A stretch of DNA of 64,000 nucleotides. Origin: Kitasatospora sp. NBC_00374 (GTDB lineage Bacteria > Actinomycetota > Actinomycetes > Streptomycetales > Streptomycetaceae). The stretch spans positions 1,984,001 to 2,048,000 of the forward strand of contig NZ_CP107964.1 of assembly GCF_041434935.1 (NCBI RefSeq), written 5' to 3'. The notes under the pieces are model-generated. The model was given only the letters and a program-made list of their open reading frames with translations. It made no database searches and had not been told where the DNA came from. Positions 21,690 through 30,181 of this stretch are shown one piece after another; positions within the stretch are counted from its first letter, which is position 1; every line of letters starts with the position of its first letter. The position numbers and the translations under genes were made by a program.

Positions 21690-23086
21690 GCGGCGACTCC
21701 CTCAATGCCGGCGCCGGTGATGCCGGTGGTGGCGGCGATGACGCCGCTGAGCTTCTTGGACAGGGCCTCGTAGAACATGCTGAGCGGGAACTCGTCCGGG
21801 TGGACGGCGTCGCACAGCGCCTTGTTCAGGGCCTTGCCGTCGACGGTGTCGAGCGGCAGCGCCTCGGGGCCCTTGGCCCAGGTGGAGGCCGGGTGCGGGG
21901 TGAGGTACTTGGAGACCAGCTGGTAGGCGGCGATCCAGTGCGCGGTCTTGGGCCGGTCGATGCCGTCGCGGTAGAGGGTCTCGATCTCCGCGCAGAGCTG
22001 GTTGGTGACGTCGGCGACGCGGTCCCAGTCGATGCTGAGGCGGTTGTCGCGCCAGCGCAGCGCGTCGTGCTTGTGCAGGTACGCGAAGAGCAGCTGGCCG
22101 CCCATGCCGTCGTAGTTGCGGACGCGGTCGCCGCTGACCGGGAAGCGGAACATCCGGTCGAAGAGGATCGCGTACTGGACGTCGCGGCCCTGGGCGTAGC
22201 CCTCGGCCTGCAGCTTGACGGCCTCCTTGAAGGCGGTCAGGTCACAGCGGAGCTCCTCCAGGCCGTACATCCAGAACGGGCTGCGCTGCTTGATCATGAA
22301 GGGGTCGAACGGCAGGTCGCCGTGGCTGTGGGTGCGGTCGTGCACGAGGTCCCACAGGACGAAGGTCTGCTGGGCGCGGTCCTGGTCCTCCAGCAGGCCG
22401 GCGGCGTCGGCGGGGATCTCCAGGCCGAGCAGGTCGACGGCGCTGGTGGTGACGGCGCGGAAGCGGGCGGCCTCGCGGTCGCAGAAGATGCCGCCCCAGG
22501 TGAAGCGCTCGGGGGCCTGGCGGACCGCGACGGTCTCCGGGAAGAGCACCGCGGAGTTGGTGTCGTAGCCGGCCGTGAAGTCGGTGAAGGTGATCGGCAC
22601 GAACATCGGGTTGTCGAAGCGCTCGCGCTCCAGCTCGGCCAGCCAGTCCGGCCAGACGACCTTCAGCAGGACGGCCTCGAGGTTGCGGTTCGGGTTGCCG
22701 TTCTGGGTGTACATCGGGAAGACCACGAGGTGGTCGAGGCCGTCGACGCGCTGCTCGGCGGGCTGGAAGGCGAGCAGCGAGTCGAGGAAGTCGGGCTCGC
22801 GGTAGCCGGTGTCGGCCCACTTGACGAGGTCGGCCCGCACGGCGGTGAGGTACGCGGCGTCGTGCGGGAACAGCGGGGCGAGCTCGGCCACGGAGGCGAG
22901 GACGGTCTCGATCAGCGGGTCGACGGTGTGCCGCTGGACGGCGGCCAGGTCGATCGAGCCGTCCTTGGACTGCAGCGGTCGAAGGGTCTCGACAGCGTCC
23001 TTGAGGCGCAGCCAGGCGGCGTGGCCGGCCGGGCCGGCGGCGGTGGCGTCGCCCGCTACCGCGAGCTTCGGCGAAAGATTCTGCAT
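21686..23086 (-). CDS. DUF6421 family protein
   Basis: 466 residues of a conserved actinobacterial family with no known function. Recognisable blocks are LRPLQSKDGSIDL, VVFPMYTQNGNPNRNLEAVLL, GGIFCDREAARFRAV, LWDLVHDRTHSHGDLPFDPFMIKQRSPFW and MGGQLLFAYLHKHD. The HDRTHSHGDLPFD segment, with three His and two Asp, looks like a metal site. No signal peptide or membrane segment. The ATG at 23086 is chosen by family similarity; an upstream in-frame ATG at 23128 has AGGAG before it but poor spacing. It heads the operon with SDR and ltaE. Confidence 0.8.
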   Translation of the reverse strand: MQNLSPKLAVAGDATAAGPAGHAAWLRLKDAVETLRPLQSKDGSIDLAAVQRHTVDPLIETVLASVAELAPLFPHDAAYLTAVRADLVKWADTGYREPDFLDSLLAFQPAEQRVDGLDHLVVFPMYTQNGNPNRNLEAVLLKVVWPDWLAELERERFDNPMFVPITFTDFTAGYDTNSAVLFPETVAVRQAPERFTWGGIFCDREAARFRAVTTSAVDLLGLEIPADAAGLLEDQDRAQQTFVLWDLVHDRTHSHGDLPFDPFMIKQRSPFWMYGLEELRCDLTAFKEAVKLQAEGYAQGRDVQYAILFDRMFRFPVSGDRVRNYDGMGGQLLFAYLHKHDALRWRDNRLSIDWDRVADVTNQLCAEIETLYRDGIDRPKTAHWIAAYQLVSKYLTPHPASTWAKGPEALPLDTVDGKALNKALCDAVHPDEFPLSMFYEALSKKLSGVIAATTGITGAGIEGVAA

Positions 23087-23555
23087 TGGAGACTCACTTC
23101 GACAGGAGTATTTCGACATGACCACCATAGATACGAAAGGTTCTCCTGTTCAAGGGGGGGCGGGGGTGGTCCTGGAGACGGAGGAGGTTGTCCGCGATGC
23201 GGACGGCCGCCTGGACGTCCTGGACAGCGGTGCGGGCGGGGTGCGAGTCTCCGGGCATGCTCCCGGCGGTGAACTCGATGGCGGTCTGCCACCTCGGCCC
23301 CCTCCCGGTGCGCTCCTGTCGTCCGGCCGCCCGCTGTCGCTGCCGTTCCTGACCTTCCCGGGGCGCCCCGGAGGCACGGTCGTACGCCGACCATGCCTCG
23401 CGCCCCGCAGCGCCGCCACCGGTGACCGTCCGGTGTCCGCCGGGCGCGTGGTGGGCACGATCGTCCCCGGAATCCCCGCCGGGTCCTCGCACACCCCACC
23501 GGCCCCGGCGCCCGTCTCTGCGACCGCTCCCTCTTCCGAGCTCTGGAGTCCTGCC
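23087..23555. other. Divergent intergenic region
   Basis: About 470 bp between the DUF6421 operon (minus) and the ABC transporter operon (plus). Open frames run through it on both strands, but none shows family similarity or a good ribosome binding site with a start. It must hold both promoters; no clear operator palindrome was seen. Confidence 0.4.
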
Positions 23556-24446
23556 ATGACGTCCCTTCCCGTCCCCTCGGCCGCCCGTCCGGCGGTCCTG
23601 GCCGCGCTGCTGCTGGCCGCCACCGCGCTCGCCGGCTGCGCGCCGCAGTCCACCGCGGACTCCGCGGCCGCCGGTACCGGTGCCGCGGCCGGGCCCTGCG
23701 CCAAGGGGGCGCTGGCGACCCTGAAGTCGGGCACGCTGACCGTCGGGACGGACAAGCCCGCGTACGAGCCGTGGTTCTCCGGTGACGACCCCGCCAACGG
23801 CAAGGGGTACGAGGCCGCGGTGGCCTACGCGGTGGCGGAGCGGCTCGGGTACCCGAAGGAGAGGGTGAGCTGGGTGGTGAGCCCGTTCAACAAGGCGTTC
23901 GCGCCCGGGGCCAAGGATTTCGACTTCGACGTCAACCAGGTGTCGGTGAGCGAGGAGCGCCGGCAGGCGGTGGACTTCTCCCCCGGCTACTACCGGGTGC
24001 GGCAGACGGTGGTGGCGCTCAAGGGCTCGAAGTTCGCCTCCGCGAAGAGCCTGGCGGACCTCAAGGGCGCCAAGCTCGGCGCGCAGGTCGGCACCACCAG
24101 CCTGGCCGCCGTCACGGACCAGATCAGGCCGTCCGTCCAGCCGGCCGTCTTCGACAGCAACGACCTGGCGAAGAGCGCGCTGAAGAACGGTCAGATCGAC
24201 GCCCTGGTCCTGGATCTGCCGACCGCCTTCTTCGTCACCGGGGCCGAGGTGACGGACGCCCAGGTGGTCGGGCAGCTGGAGGGCACCGGCGCCGCCCCGG
24301 AGGAGTTCGGCCTGGTGCTGGACAAGGGCAGTGCGCTGACCGGCTGCGTCGGGCAGGCCGTCGAGGGGCTGCGCGCCGACGGCACGCTCGCGGCCCTGGA
24401 GAAGCAGTGGCTGTCGGACGCGGTCTCCGCGCCGGTGCTCAGGTGA
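23556..24446 (+). CDS. Polar amino acid ABC transporter substrate-binding lipoprotein
   Basis: 296 residues. Lipoprotein signal ATALAGC, with Cys about residue 28. The mature SBP_bac_3 domain has LTVGTDKPAYEPWFSGDDPANGKGYE, FDFDVNQVSVSEERRQAVDFSPGYY, LKGAKLGAQVGTTSLAAV and KNGQIDALVLDLPTAFF, all typical of family 3 amino acid-binding proteins. It is anchored outside the membrane and delivers substrate to the permease encoded next (GTGA overlap). The ligand, probably a polar or basic amino acid, cannot be read from the sequence. Confidence 0.9.
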   Translation: MTSLPVPSAARPAVLAALLLAATALAGCAPQSTADSAAAGTGAAAGPCAKGALATLKSGTLTVGTDKPAYEPWFSGDDPANGKGYEAAVAYAVAERLGYPKERVSWVVSPFNKAFAPGAKDFDFDVNQVSVSEERRQAVDFSPGYYRVRQTVVALKGSKFASAKSLADLKGAKLGAQVGTTSLAAVTDQIRPSVQPAVFDSNDLAKSALKNGQIDALVLDLPTAFFVTGAEVTDAQVVGQLEGTGAAPEEFGLVLDKGSALTGCVGQAVEGLRADGTLAALEKQWLSDAVSAPVLR

Positions 24447-25327
24447 GCGGCCCGGCCACGGCGGCGCGGCGGGCGGCGGACGGCTACCGGCCGTCGGAGC
24501 GCCGGCTGGCGCGGGAGGCGTACCGTCGGCGGCGCTCGCGCCGGGCCGTGCTGGTGGCCTGCGCGAGCACCGCCGTCACCGCGCTGGTGATCGGGCTGGT
24601 GGTGGTCGCCTCGCCGGGGTGGCAGCGCACCCGGGAGACCTTCCTCGATCCGCGGCGGGCCCGCGAGGCGCTGCCCAAGGTGCTGGAGGGCCTGTGGGTC
24701 AATCTGGAGCTGACGGTGGTCTGCGGGGCGCTGATCCTGGTGTTCGGGCTGCTGCTGGCGATCCTGCGCACGCTGCGCGGGCCGGTGCTGCTGCCGGTGC
24801 GGCTGCTGGCCACCGCGTACGTGGACTTCTTCCTCGGCCTGCCGCTGATCATCTGCCTGCTGATCCTGATCACGGGCGTGCCGGCGCTGCGGCTCACCGG
24901 TGTCACCGCCGATCCGCTGCTGCTGGGCGGGGCGGCGCTGGTGCTGACGTACTCGGCGTACGTCTCGGAGGTGTTCCGGGCGGGCATCCAGGCCGTGCAC
25001 CCGAGCCAGCGGGCGGCGGCGCGCTCGCTGGGGCTGAGCAACGCCCAGGCGATGCGGTACGTGGTGCTGCCGCAGGCGGTACGACGGGTGGTGCCGCCGC
25101 TGCTGAACCAGCTGGTGTCGTTGCAGAAGGACAGCGGGCTGGTCTCGATCGGCGGGGTGATCGACGCGGTCTACGCCGCCAAGATCATCACCGGGCGGAC
25201 CTTCAACTACACCCCGTACCTGGTCGCGGCGCTGGTCTTCGTCGCCCTGACCGTCCCGCTGACCAGGTTCACCGACTGGGTGAGCGCCCGGACGGCCCGC
25301 CGTGAACACCAAGGAGGTGCGGTGTGA
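24443..25327 (+). CDS. Amino acid ABC transporter permease
   Basis: 294 residues starting GTG in a GTGA overlap with the binding-protein gene. An Arg-rich cytoplasmic N-terminus (1-45) precedes about six membrane segments. The HisM-type inner membrane signature is at AARSLGLSNAQAMRYVVLPQAVRRVVPPL (EAA loop). The single permease gene probably forms a homodimer with the downstream ATPase. The long lead-in of 45 charged residues is somewhat unusual. Confidence 0.9.
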   Translation: MSGPATAARRAADGYRPSERRLAREAYRRRRSRRAVLVACASTAVTALVIGLVVVASPGWQRTRETFLDPRRAREALPKVLEGLWVNLELTVVCGALILVFGLLLAILRTLRGPVLLPVRLLATAYVDFFLGLPLIICLLILITGVPALRLTGVTADPLLLGGAALVLTYSAYVSEVFRAGIQAVHPSQRAAARSLGLSNAQAMRYVVLPQAVRRVVPPLLNQLVSLQKDSGLVSIGGVIDAVYAAKIITGRTFNYTPYLVAALVFVALTVPLTRFTDWVSARTARREHQGGAV

Positions 25328-26130
25328 GCACGACCGCGACACCGGTGCTGGAGCTGGAGTCGGTACGCAAGGCCTTCGGCGGGCAGCCCGTGCTGCGCGA
25401 CGTCGACCTGACCGTACCGGCGCACTCCGTGACCGCGCTGATCGGCGCCTCCGGCTCGGGCAAGTCGACGCTGATCCGCTGCGTCAACCTGCTGGAGGAG
25501 ATCGACGACGGCGCGGTCTTCCTGGACGGCGAGGAGATCACCGACCCGCGGGCCGACCAGGACGCGGTACGGCGCCGGATCGGCGTGGTCTTCCAGTCCT
25601 ACAACCTGTTCCCGCACCTGACCGTGCTGCAGAACATCACCCTCGCCCCGCGCCGGGTGCACCGGGTCGGACGGGCCGAGGCCGAGGCGAAGGCGCTCGA
25701 ACTGCTCGCCCGGCTCGGTCTGGCGGACCGGGCCGGCGCGTACCCGGACCGGCTCTCCGGCGGGCAGCAGCAGCGGGTCGCGATCGTCCGGGCGCTGGCC
25801 ACCGAGCCCCGGCTGCTGCTCCTGGACGAGATCACCGCGGCGCTCGACCCCGAACTGGTCGGTGAGGTGCTCGGGGTGGTCCGTGACCTCAAGGAGCAGG
25901 GCATGACGATGGTGATCTCCACCCACGAGATGGACTTCGCCCGCGAGGTGGCCGACCAGGTCTGCTTCCTGGACGCCGGGGTGGTGCTCGAACAGGGGCC
26001 GCCGGAGCAGGTGCTCGGAGATCCCCGGGAGGAGCGCACCCGCCGCTTCCTCCGGCGGACCACCGGCGCGGGACGGTTCGCGGCGCCCGCCGGGGAACAG
26101 GGGCCGCAGGGCTCCGCGGCCTTCCTCTAG
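25324..26130 (+). CDS. Amino acid ABC transporter ATP-binding protein
   Basis: 268 residues; GTG in a GTGA overlap with the permease, and AAGGAGGTG just upstream. Walker A GASGSGKST near 40-48, Q-loop VFQSYNLFPHL, signature LSGGQQQRVAI, Walker B LLLLDEITAALD, switch His in ISTHEM. It is the GlnQ-type ATPase of the polar amino acid uptake class. The C-terminal 30 residues are a low-complexity Gly/Ala tail. Last gene of the three-gene operon, followed 86 bp later by nadE. Confidence 0.93.
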   Translation: MSTTATPVLELESVRKAFGGQPVLRDVDLTVPAHSVTALIGASGSGKSTLIRCVNLLEEIDDGAVFLDGEEITDPRADQDAVRRRIGVVFQSYNLFPHLTVLQNITLAPRRVHRVGRAEAEAKALELLARLGLADRAGAYPDRLSGGQQQRVAIVRALATEPRLLLLDEITAALDPELVGEVLGVVRDLKEQGMTMVISTHEMDFAREVADQVCFLDAGVVLEQGPPEQVLGDPREERTRRFLRRTTGAGRFAAPAGEQGPQGSAAFL

Positions 26131-26216
26131 AGTGCTTCCGTCCCCCGACACGCGCTGGTGGCCCCGGCCCGGCGGCTCCTGCCGACCTTCCCCGCGGGCC
26201 CGACCGAGGAGCAACC

Positions 26217-27047
26217 GTGACCGACCTGGCGTCCACCGCCGTGCAGCAGGAGATCGCCCGGGATCTGCAGGTGAGCCCGTCCTTCGAGGTGCACCACGAG
26301 ATCGAACGCCGGGTGGCCTTCCTCACCGACCGGCTGCTCTCCACGGGCCTGCGCGCGTTGGTGCTGGGGATCAGCGGCGGCGTCGACTCCACGACCGCGG
26401 GCCGGCTGTGCCAGCTCGCGGTCGAGCGGGTCCGGGCCGACGGACGGGAGGCGACGTTCTTCGCGATGCGGCTGCCGTACGGCACCCAGGCCGACGAGAA
26501 GGACGCCCAGCTGGCGCTGGAGTTCATCCGGCCCGACCGGATCCTGACCGTCGATGTGAAGCCCGCCTGCGACGCCGCGCTGGAGGCGGTGCTGGCCGGC
26601 GGCACGGTCTTCCGCGACCCGCACCACCAGGACTTCGTGCACGGCAACATCAAGGCCCGGCAGCGCATGGTCGCGCAGTACGCGGTGGCGGGCGCCCACG
26701 ACGGCCTGGTGGTGGGCACCGACCACGCCGCCGAGGCGGTCTCCGGGTTCTTCACCAAGTTCGGCGACGGCGCGGCCGACGTCGTCCCGCTCACCGGCCT
26801 CACCAAGCGGCGGGTCCGGGCCGTGTCGCAGGCCCTGGGTGCGCCGGCCGAGCTGATCTGGAAGACCCCGACCGCCGACCTGGAGACCCTGGACCCGGGC
26901 AAGCCGGACGAGGAGGCCCTCGGCGTCACCTACGACGACATCGACGACTTCCTGGAGGGCGAGCCGGTCGACGGGGCCGCCTTCGAGGCCGTCGTCCGCC
27001 GCTACCGGCTCACCGAGCACAAGCGGCAGCTGCCGATCGCCCCCTGA
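26217..27047 (+). CDS. nadE: Ammonia-dependent NAD+ synthetase
   Basis: 276 residues from GTG (VTDLASTAVQQEIARDLQVSP), the length of NH3-dependent NadE without a glutaminase domain. The PP-loop is LGISGGVDSTTAGRL near 47-60, followed by PYGTQADEKDA, HGNIKARQRM, GTDHAAEAVSGFFTKFGDGAADVVPL and KTPTADLE. It amidates deamido-NAD+ with ATP and ammonia, the last step of NAD synthesis. The transporter 86 bp upstream could be on the same transcript, though no functional link is obvious. Confidence 0.95.
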   Translation: MTDLASTAVQQEIARDLQVSPSFEVHHEIERRVAFLTDRLLSTGLRALVLGISGGVDSTTAGRLCQLAVERVRADGREATFFAMRLPYGTQADEKDAQLALEFIRPDRILTVDVKPACDAALEAVLAGGTVFRDPHHQDFVHGNIKARQRMVAQYAVAGAHDGLVVGTDHAAEAVSGFFTKFGDGAADVVPLTGLTKRRVRAVSQALGAPAELIWKTPTADLETLDPGKPDEEALGVTYDDIDDFLEGEPVDGAAFEAVVRRYRLTEHKRQLPIAP

Positions 27048-27086
27048 GCCGGCGGCCCGGAGCTCCCGGAGCGGACGCGCCCCGGC

Positions 27087-27153
27087 GGACGGGGTGAACG
27101 TCACTCGGCGGACGGGGTGGACGGGGTGGACGGGGTGGACGCCACTCGGCGTC
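27087..27153. repeat. Nine-base tandem repeat between convergent genes
   Basis: GGACGGGGT occurs at 27087-27095 and again three times head-to-tail at 27110-27136. A 23-bp unit ending in CACTCGGC flanks the array on both sides, and a small hairpin GACGCC-ACTC-GGCGTC (27138-27153) closes it. It lies between the nadE stop and a convergent gene and may act as a weak terminator or be slippage-prone sequence. Confidence 0.6.
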
Positions 27154-27397
27154 AGCCGCCGGCGCCGACCCGGACGACCTCGGCCAGCACCATCAGCCCG
27201 CCCAGCGACGCCCACCAGGCGCCGATCCGCCGGAGCGTGCCCGGGGTCGCGGAGCCGAGCGGACGCCAGGAGCGCGCGCCGAGCCGGAAGCACTTCTCGG
27301 CCACCCCGCCGGTGTTCAGCGCCAGCGCCAGACCCGAGACCACCATCACCGCGATGGTGATCCACAGAACCCAGCTGTCGTCACCCGCTGCTCCCAT
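27152..27397 (-). CDS. Small two-segment membrane protein
   Basis: 81 residues starting MGAAGDDSWVLW. Two hydrophobic segments (about 10-27 and 55-72) with a basic connecting loop (EKCFRLGARSWRPLG). GGGGGAT precedes the ATG. It resembles small streptomycete membrane proteins of unknown role; no operon partner. Confidence 0.6.
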   Translation of the reverse strand: MGAAGDDSWVLWITIAVMVVSGLALALNTGGVAEKCFRLGARSWRPLGSATPGTLRRIGAWWASLGGLMVLAEVVRVGAGG

Positions 27398-27558
27398 CCG
27401 GATCCCCCCTGTCGTCGCGTCTCCCGCCACCCTCGCACAGCGGGCGGCCGTTTCGGGGTGCAAGCCCCAGTGCGCCCCTCACGCGCCCTGCCTGCGGATG
27501 CCGGGCCTCCGCGACCGTGGACCCTGAACCCGTCTGCACGTCGGTCGAGGGGGCGTCC

Positions 27559-28140
27559 ATGCACGGTCCGGCCCTGGTCACCTGGCTGGTCGCCGCCCTG
27601 GCCGTGGGCGCCGCGGCCCTCTGCCTGGTACGGCTGCGCGGCCCCGGCTGCGTCGGAGCGGCGGGCCACCGGCCGGACCGGGAGTCGGACACCGCCGAGG
27701 CCCTGATGGCCCTCGGCATGGCGGGGATGACCCTGCTGCCCGGCCCGCTCTGGGGCTGGCTGTTCACCGTGCCGGCCGGCGCGCTGCTGCTGGGCGCGCT
27801 CGGACCGGTGCTGGCGCGTACCGCGCCGGGGCCCGCACCGAGGTCCGTGCCGGGGCCGGGCGCGCACCGGCTGCACCACGGCATCGGGGCGCTCGCCATG
27901 GTGTACATGGCGCTCGCGATGGGGAGCCCGCCGGCCCACGCGCACCACACCTCGGCCCCCGGGCTGCCGGCCGTGACCGGGGTCCTGCTGGTCTACTTCG
28001 GCGGCTACGCGCTGTGGAGCGGCAGCCGTCTGCTCTCCGCGCCGGCCGGCCCGCGGCCCGCCCCCGCCGACGGCGGACTCGGACGGGCCTGCCGGGTGGC
28101 CATGGGGATCGGGATGTTCGCCATGCTGCTGACGATGTGA
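27559..28140 (+). CDS. DUF5134 domain membrane protein
   Basis: 193 residues from ATG at 27559 (MHGPALVTWL). About five hydrophobic segments and a His/Met-rich pattern typical of DUF5134: AEALMALGMAGMTLL, HHGIGALAMVYMALAM and a PAHAHH stretch, ending GMFAMLLTM. Clusters of Met and His in membrane segments suggest metal (copper) binding, but this is inference. In other actinobacteria this family lies near M56 peptidases, as here (28688). Confidence 0.72.
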   Translation: MHGPALVTWLVAALAVGAAALCLVRLRGPGCVGAAGHRPDRESDTAEALMALGMAGMTLLPGPLWGWLFTVPAGALLLGALGPVLARTAPGPAPRSVPGPGAHRLHHGIGALAMVYMALAMGSPPAHAHHTSAPGLPAVTGVLLVYFGGYALWSGSRLLSAPAGPRPAPADGGLGRACRVAMGIGMFAMLLTM

Positions 28141-28243
28141 CAGCCCCCGCTCCGGGTCGGCCCGGCCGGACTCGCGCGCGGACGGTGACGTCCTACCGTT
28201 GGGCGACGACCTCGAACACTCGCCCGACAGGAGCGCACGACCG

Positions 28244-28522
28244 ATGGTGCATCTGGAGCTGGACCAAGTCTTCACCGACCCGAAGCTCGGTCTGGGGGCG
28301 ACCGCCCTGCTCTTCGGGGGCGAGGTCGCCGCGGGCGACCGCCTCTGGCTCTCCGGCCCGGGCGTCCGCCGACAGGTGACGGTCGCCTCCTTCGCGCTGA
28401 TGCGGGCGTGCTTCGGGCCGCCGGCCGGCGGCGGGACCGGCGTCATCCTGGGACTGGCCGACGTGACCGAGGACGAGGTCCGGTCCGGCATGCTGCTGCT
28501 GTCCGAGGAACCGACCGGCTGA
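28244..28522 (+). CDS. Small protein resembling translation-factor domain II
   Basis: 92 residues starting MVHLELDQVFTDPKLGLGATALLFGGEVAAGDRLWLSG-type sequence; CAGGAG lies upstream. The GxVAAGDRLWL...VASFALMR...GVILGLADVTEDEVRSGMLL pattern resembles the EF-Tu domain II beta-barrel without any GTPase domain. It is an orphan barrel; the function is unknown. It sits between the DUF5134 and M56 genes on the same strand. Confidence 0.6.
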   Translation: MVHLELDQVFTDPKLGLGATALLFGGEVAAGDRLWLSGPGVRRQVTVASFALMRACFGPPAGGGTGVILGLADVTEDEVRSGMLLLSEEPTG

Positions 28523-28687
28523 CCCGGGCCGGCCGCCGCCGGGCCTCCGGCACGTGGTCCCGGCACGTGGTCCCGACACGTGGTCTTGGTCACTGCTGTC
28601 GGCAAGAAGCACCAAGAGGCGTGGCGGGCGCATAGGTTGGGGCTGCGCACTGCCGCGCGCCCGTTCTCCCCGGGGGGAGCCACTGCC

Positions 28688-29638
28688 ATGACGGCCCTGC
28701 TCAGCCTGCTGCTCCTCGGACTGCTGCTTGCCACCGTGGTCCCCGGCCGACTGGCCAGGGCCCGCTGGCCCGAGCGCGAACCGGTGCTGGCCCTGTGCGT
28801 GTGGCAGTGCCTGGTGGCCGCGGTGCTGCTGTGCTGCGTACTCGGTCTGCTGCTCGCCTGCGCCGCCGCCCTGCCCGAGCTGCGCGCCCTGGTGTTCGCG
28901 GGTGCGCCGCACGGCGTCGAGGAGGCCTACGGCCTGGCGGGCGCGGCGGGCTGGGGCCGGCTCTGGGCCGCGCTGCTGGCGGCGGGCGGCCTGTGGACCG
29001 CGGTGTCGCTGGCACGGGAGATCCGGTCCGCGCGGACGCTGCGAGGCCGTCAGCACTCCCGGCTCAGCCGGTCCGCACCCGAGCTGCCGGCCGGGCTCGG
29101 CGCGGCCGAGCGGGCCAGGGAACGGCTGGTGGTCCTGGAGGACGTCCGGCCGGAAGCCTGGTCCCTGCCCGGCCCGGCGGCCCGGCTGGTGGTCACCACC
29201 GGGGCGCTGCAGCAGCTGACCGGGCAGGAGCTGGCGGCGGTCCTCAGCCATGAGCGCGGCCACGTCCGGGCCAGGCACCACTGGCTGTCCCAGTGCGCGC
29301 AGGCACTGGCCGACGGTTTCCCGGGCGTCTGGGTCTTCAGCGCCTTCCGCGACCAGGTCGGCGAGCTGGTCGAACTGGCCGCCGACGACCGGGCGGCCCG
29401 CCGGCACGGCCGGCTGACCACGGCACTCGCCCTGGTCGAGCTCAACTCCGGCCGCGGGGTTTTCGGTTCGTGCACACCCCAGCAGCTCGCGCAGTCCCCG
29501 CGCCGGGTGGACCGGCTGCTGGCGGGCGAGCCGCGGCTGCGGCCCGGCCACCGGCTGCGGCTGACCCTGGCGGCGCTCGCCGCGCCAGCCGCGGCCGTCC
29601 TGCTCGCCGCCTGGCCGGGGCTGTCCGCGCTGCTCTAG
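28688..29638 (+). CDS. M56 family membrane metallopeptidase
   Basis: 316 residues. Hydrophobic segments at about 3-20, 32-60 and 85-105, then a soluble peptidase region with the zinc motif LSHERGHVRARHHW (HExxH, near 190) and a third-ligand candidate ELAADDRAAR. A terminal membrane segment ends the protein (LAALAAPAAAVLLAAWPGLSALL). This is the BlaR1/MecR1-type peptidase domain without a sensor domain. A BlaI-type repressor gene, the usual partner, is not seen here. GGGGGGAG supports the start. Confidence 0.85.
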   Translation: MTALLSLLLLGLLLATVVPGRLARARWPEREPVLALCVWQCLVAAVLLCCVLGLLLACAAALPELRALVFAGAPHGVEEAYGLAGAAGWGRLWAALLAAGGLWTAVSLAREIRSARTLRGRQHSRLSRSAPELPAGLGAAERARERLVVLEDVRPEAWSLPGPAARLVVTTGALQQLTGQELAAVLSHERGHVRARHHWLSQCAQALADGFPGVWVFSAFRDQVGELVELAADDRAARRHGRLTTALALVELNSGRGVFGSCTPQQLAQSPRRVDRLLAGEPRLRPGHRLRLTLAALAAPAAAVLLAAWPGLSALL

Positions 29639-29675
29639 CCACACCCGCCGACCGGGCCGTGGACGGTGGAGCCCG

Positions 29676-30095
29676 TCAGCAGCCGCGGGCGTCCTCGTCC
29701 GTCAGGGTGCGGGCCAGGATCTCGCGGTGCAGCGGTCGGGCCTGCTGGTAGCGGTCGCGGCCGGCCTCGGTGAGGACGACGTAGATGCCCCGCCGGTCGG
29801 CCTGGCACATCGCCCGCTCGACCAGCCCGGCCTTCTCCAGTCTGCCGATCAGGCGGGACAGCGCGCTCTGGCTGAGGTGCACCGTGCAGGCGAGGTCCTG
29901 CACCCGCAGCGCGGCCTCGCGGGGCCGGCGCTCGTCCTCCCAGAGGCGTTCCAGCACCTCGAACTCGCTCATGCCGAGGTCGTGCCGCTCCCCCAGCTCC
30001 CGGTCGAGCGCGCAGGAGGCGGCCGCGTGGCGCGCCAGCAGCGCTCGCCACTCGGCGACCAGGGCCGTGTCGGGGGCGGTGTCGAGTTCAGTCAC
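29676..30095 (-). CDS. MarR family transcriptional regulator
   Basis: 139 residues. Winged helix with LSQSALSRLIGRLEKAGLVER as recognition helix region (near 75-95) and wing QADRRGIYVVLTEAG. It is divergent from an MFS exporter gene 86 bp away, the classic layout in which a MarR repressor controls an efflux pump and itself. Cys at residues 28, 69, 97 and the C-terminal Cys could sense oxidants, but that is not shown. Confidence 0.9.
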   Translation of the reverse strand: MTELDTAPDTALVAEWRALLARHAAASCALDRELGERHDLGMSEFEVLERLWEDERRPREAALRVQDLACTVHLSQSALSRLIGRLEKAGLVERAMCQADRRGIYVVLTEAGRDRYQQARPLHREILARTLTDEDARGC

Positions 30096-30141
30096 CCGGC
30101 CAGACTAGCACATGCACAGGAACTTATTGCACCCACATTAA

Positions 30142-30168
30142 ATGCACTTGCAGTCAATGCACATGCAT
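30142..30168. promoter_or_regulatory. Probable MarR operators in the divergent marR-MFS region
   Basis: Two near-identical sites, ATGCACTTGCA (30142-30152) and ATGCACATGCAT (30157-30168), 15 bp apart, lie 14-40 bp before the MFS ATG. Both have the form TGCA-NN-TGCA. The region is AT-rich for this genome and overlaps where both promoters must lie. Confidence 0.6.
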
Positions 30169-30181
30169 GTAGTCTCCTGTC

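Noticed and set aside
23118..23555. An in-frame upstream extension of the binding-protein gene starting MTTIDTK
   Set aside because: It would put over 140 residues before a normal lipoprotein signal peptide. The ATG at 23556 has a ribosome binding site.
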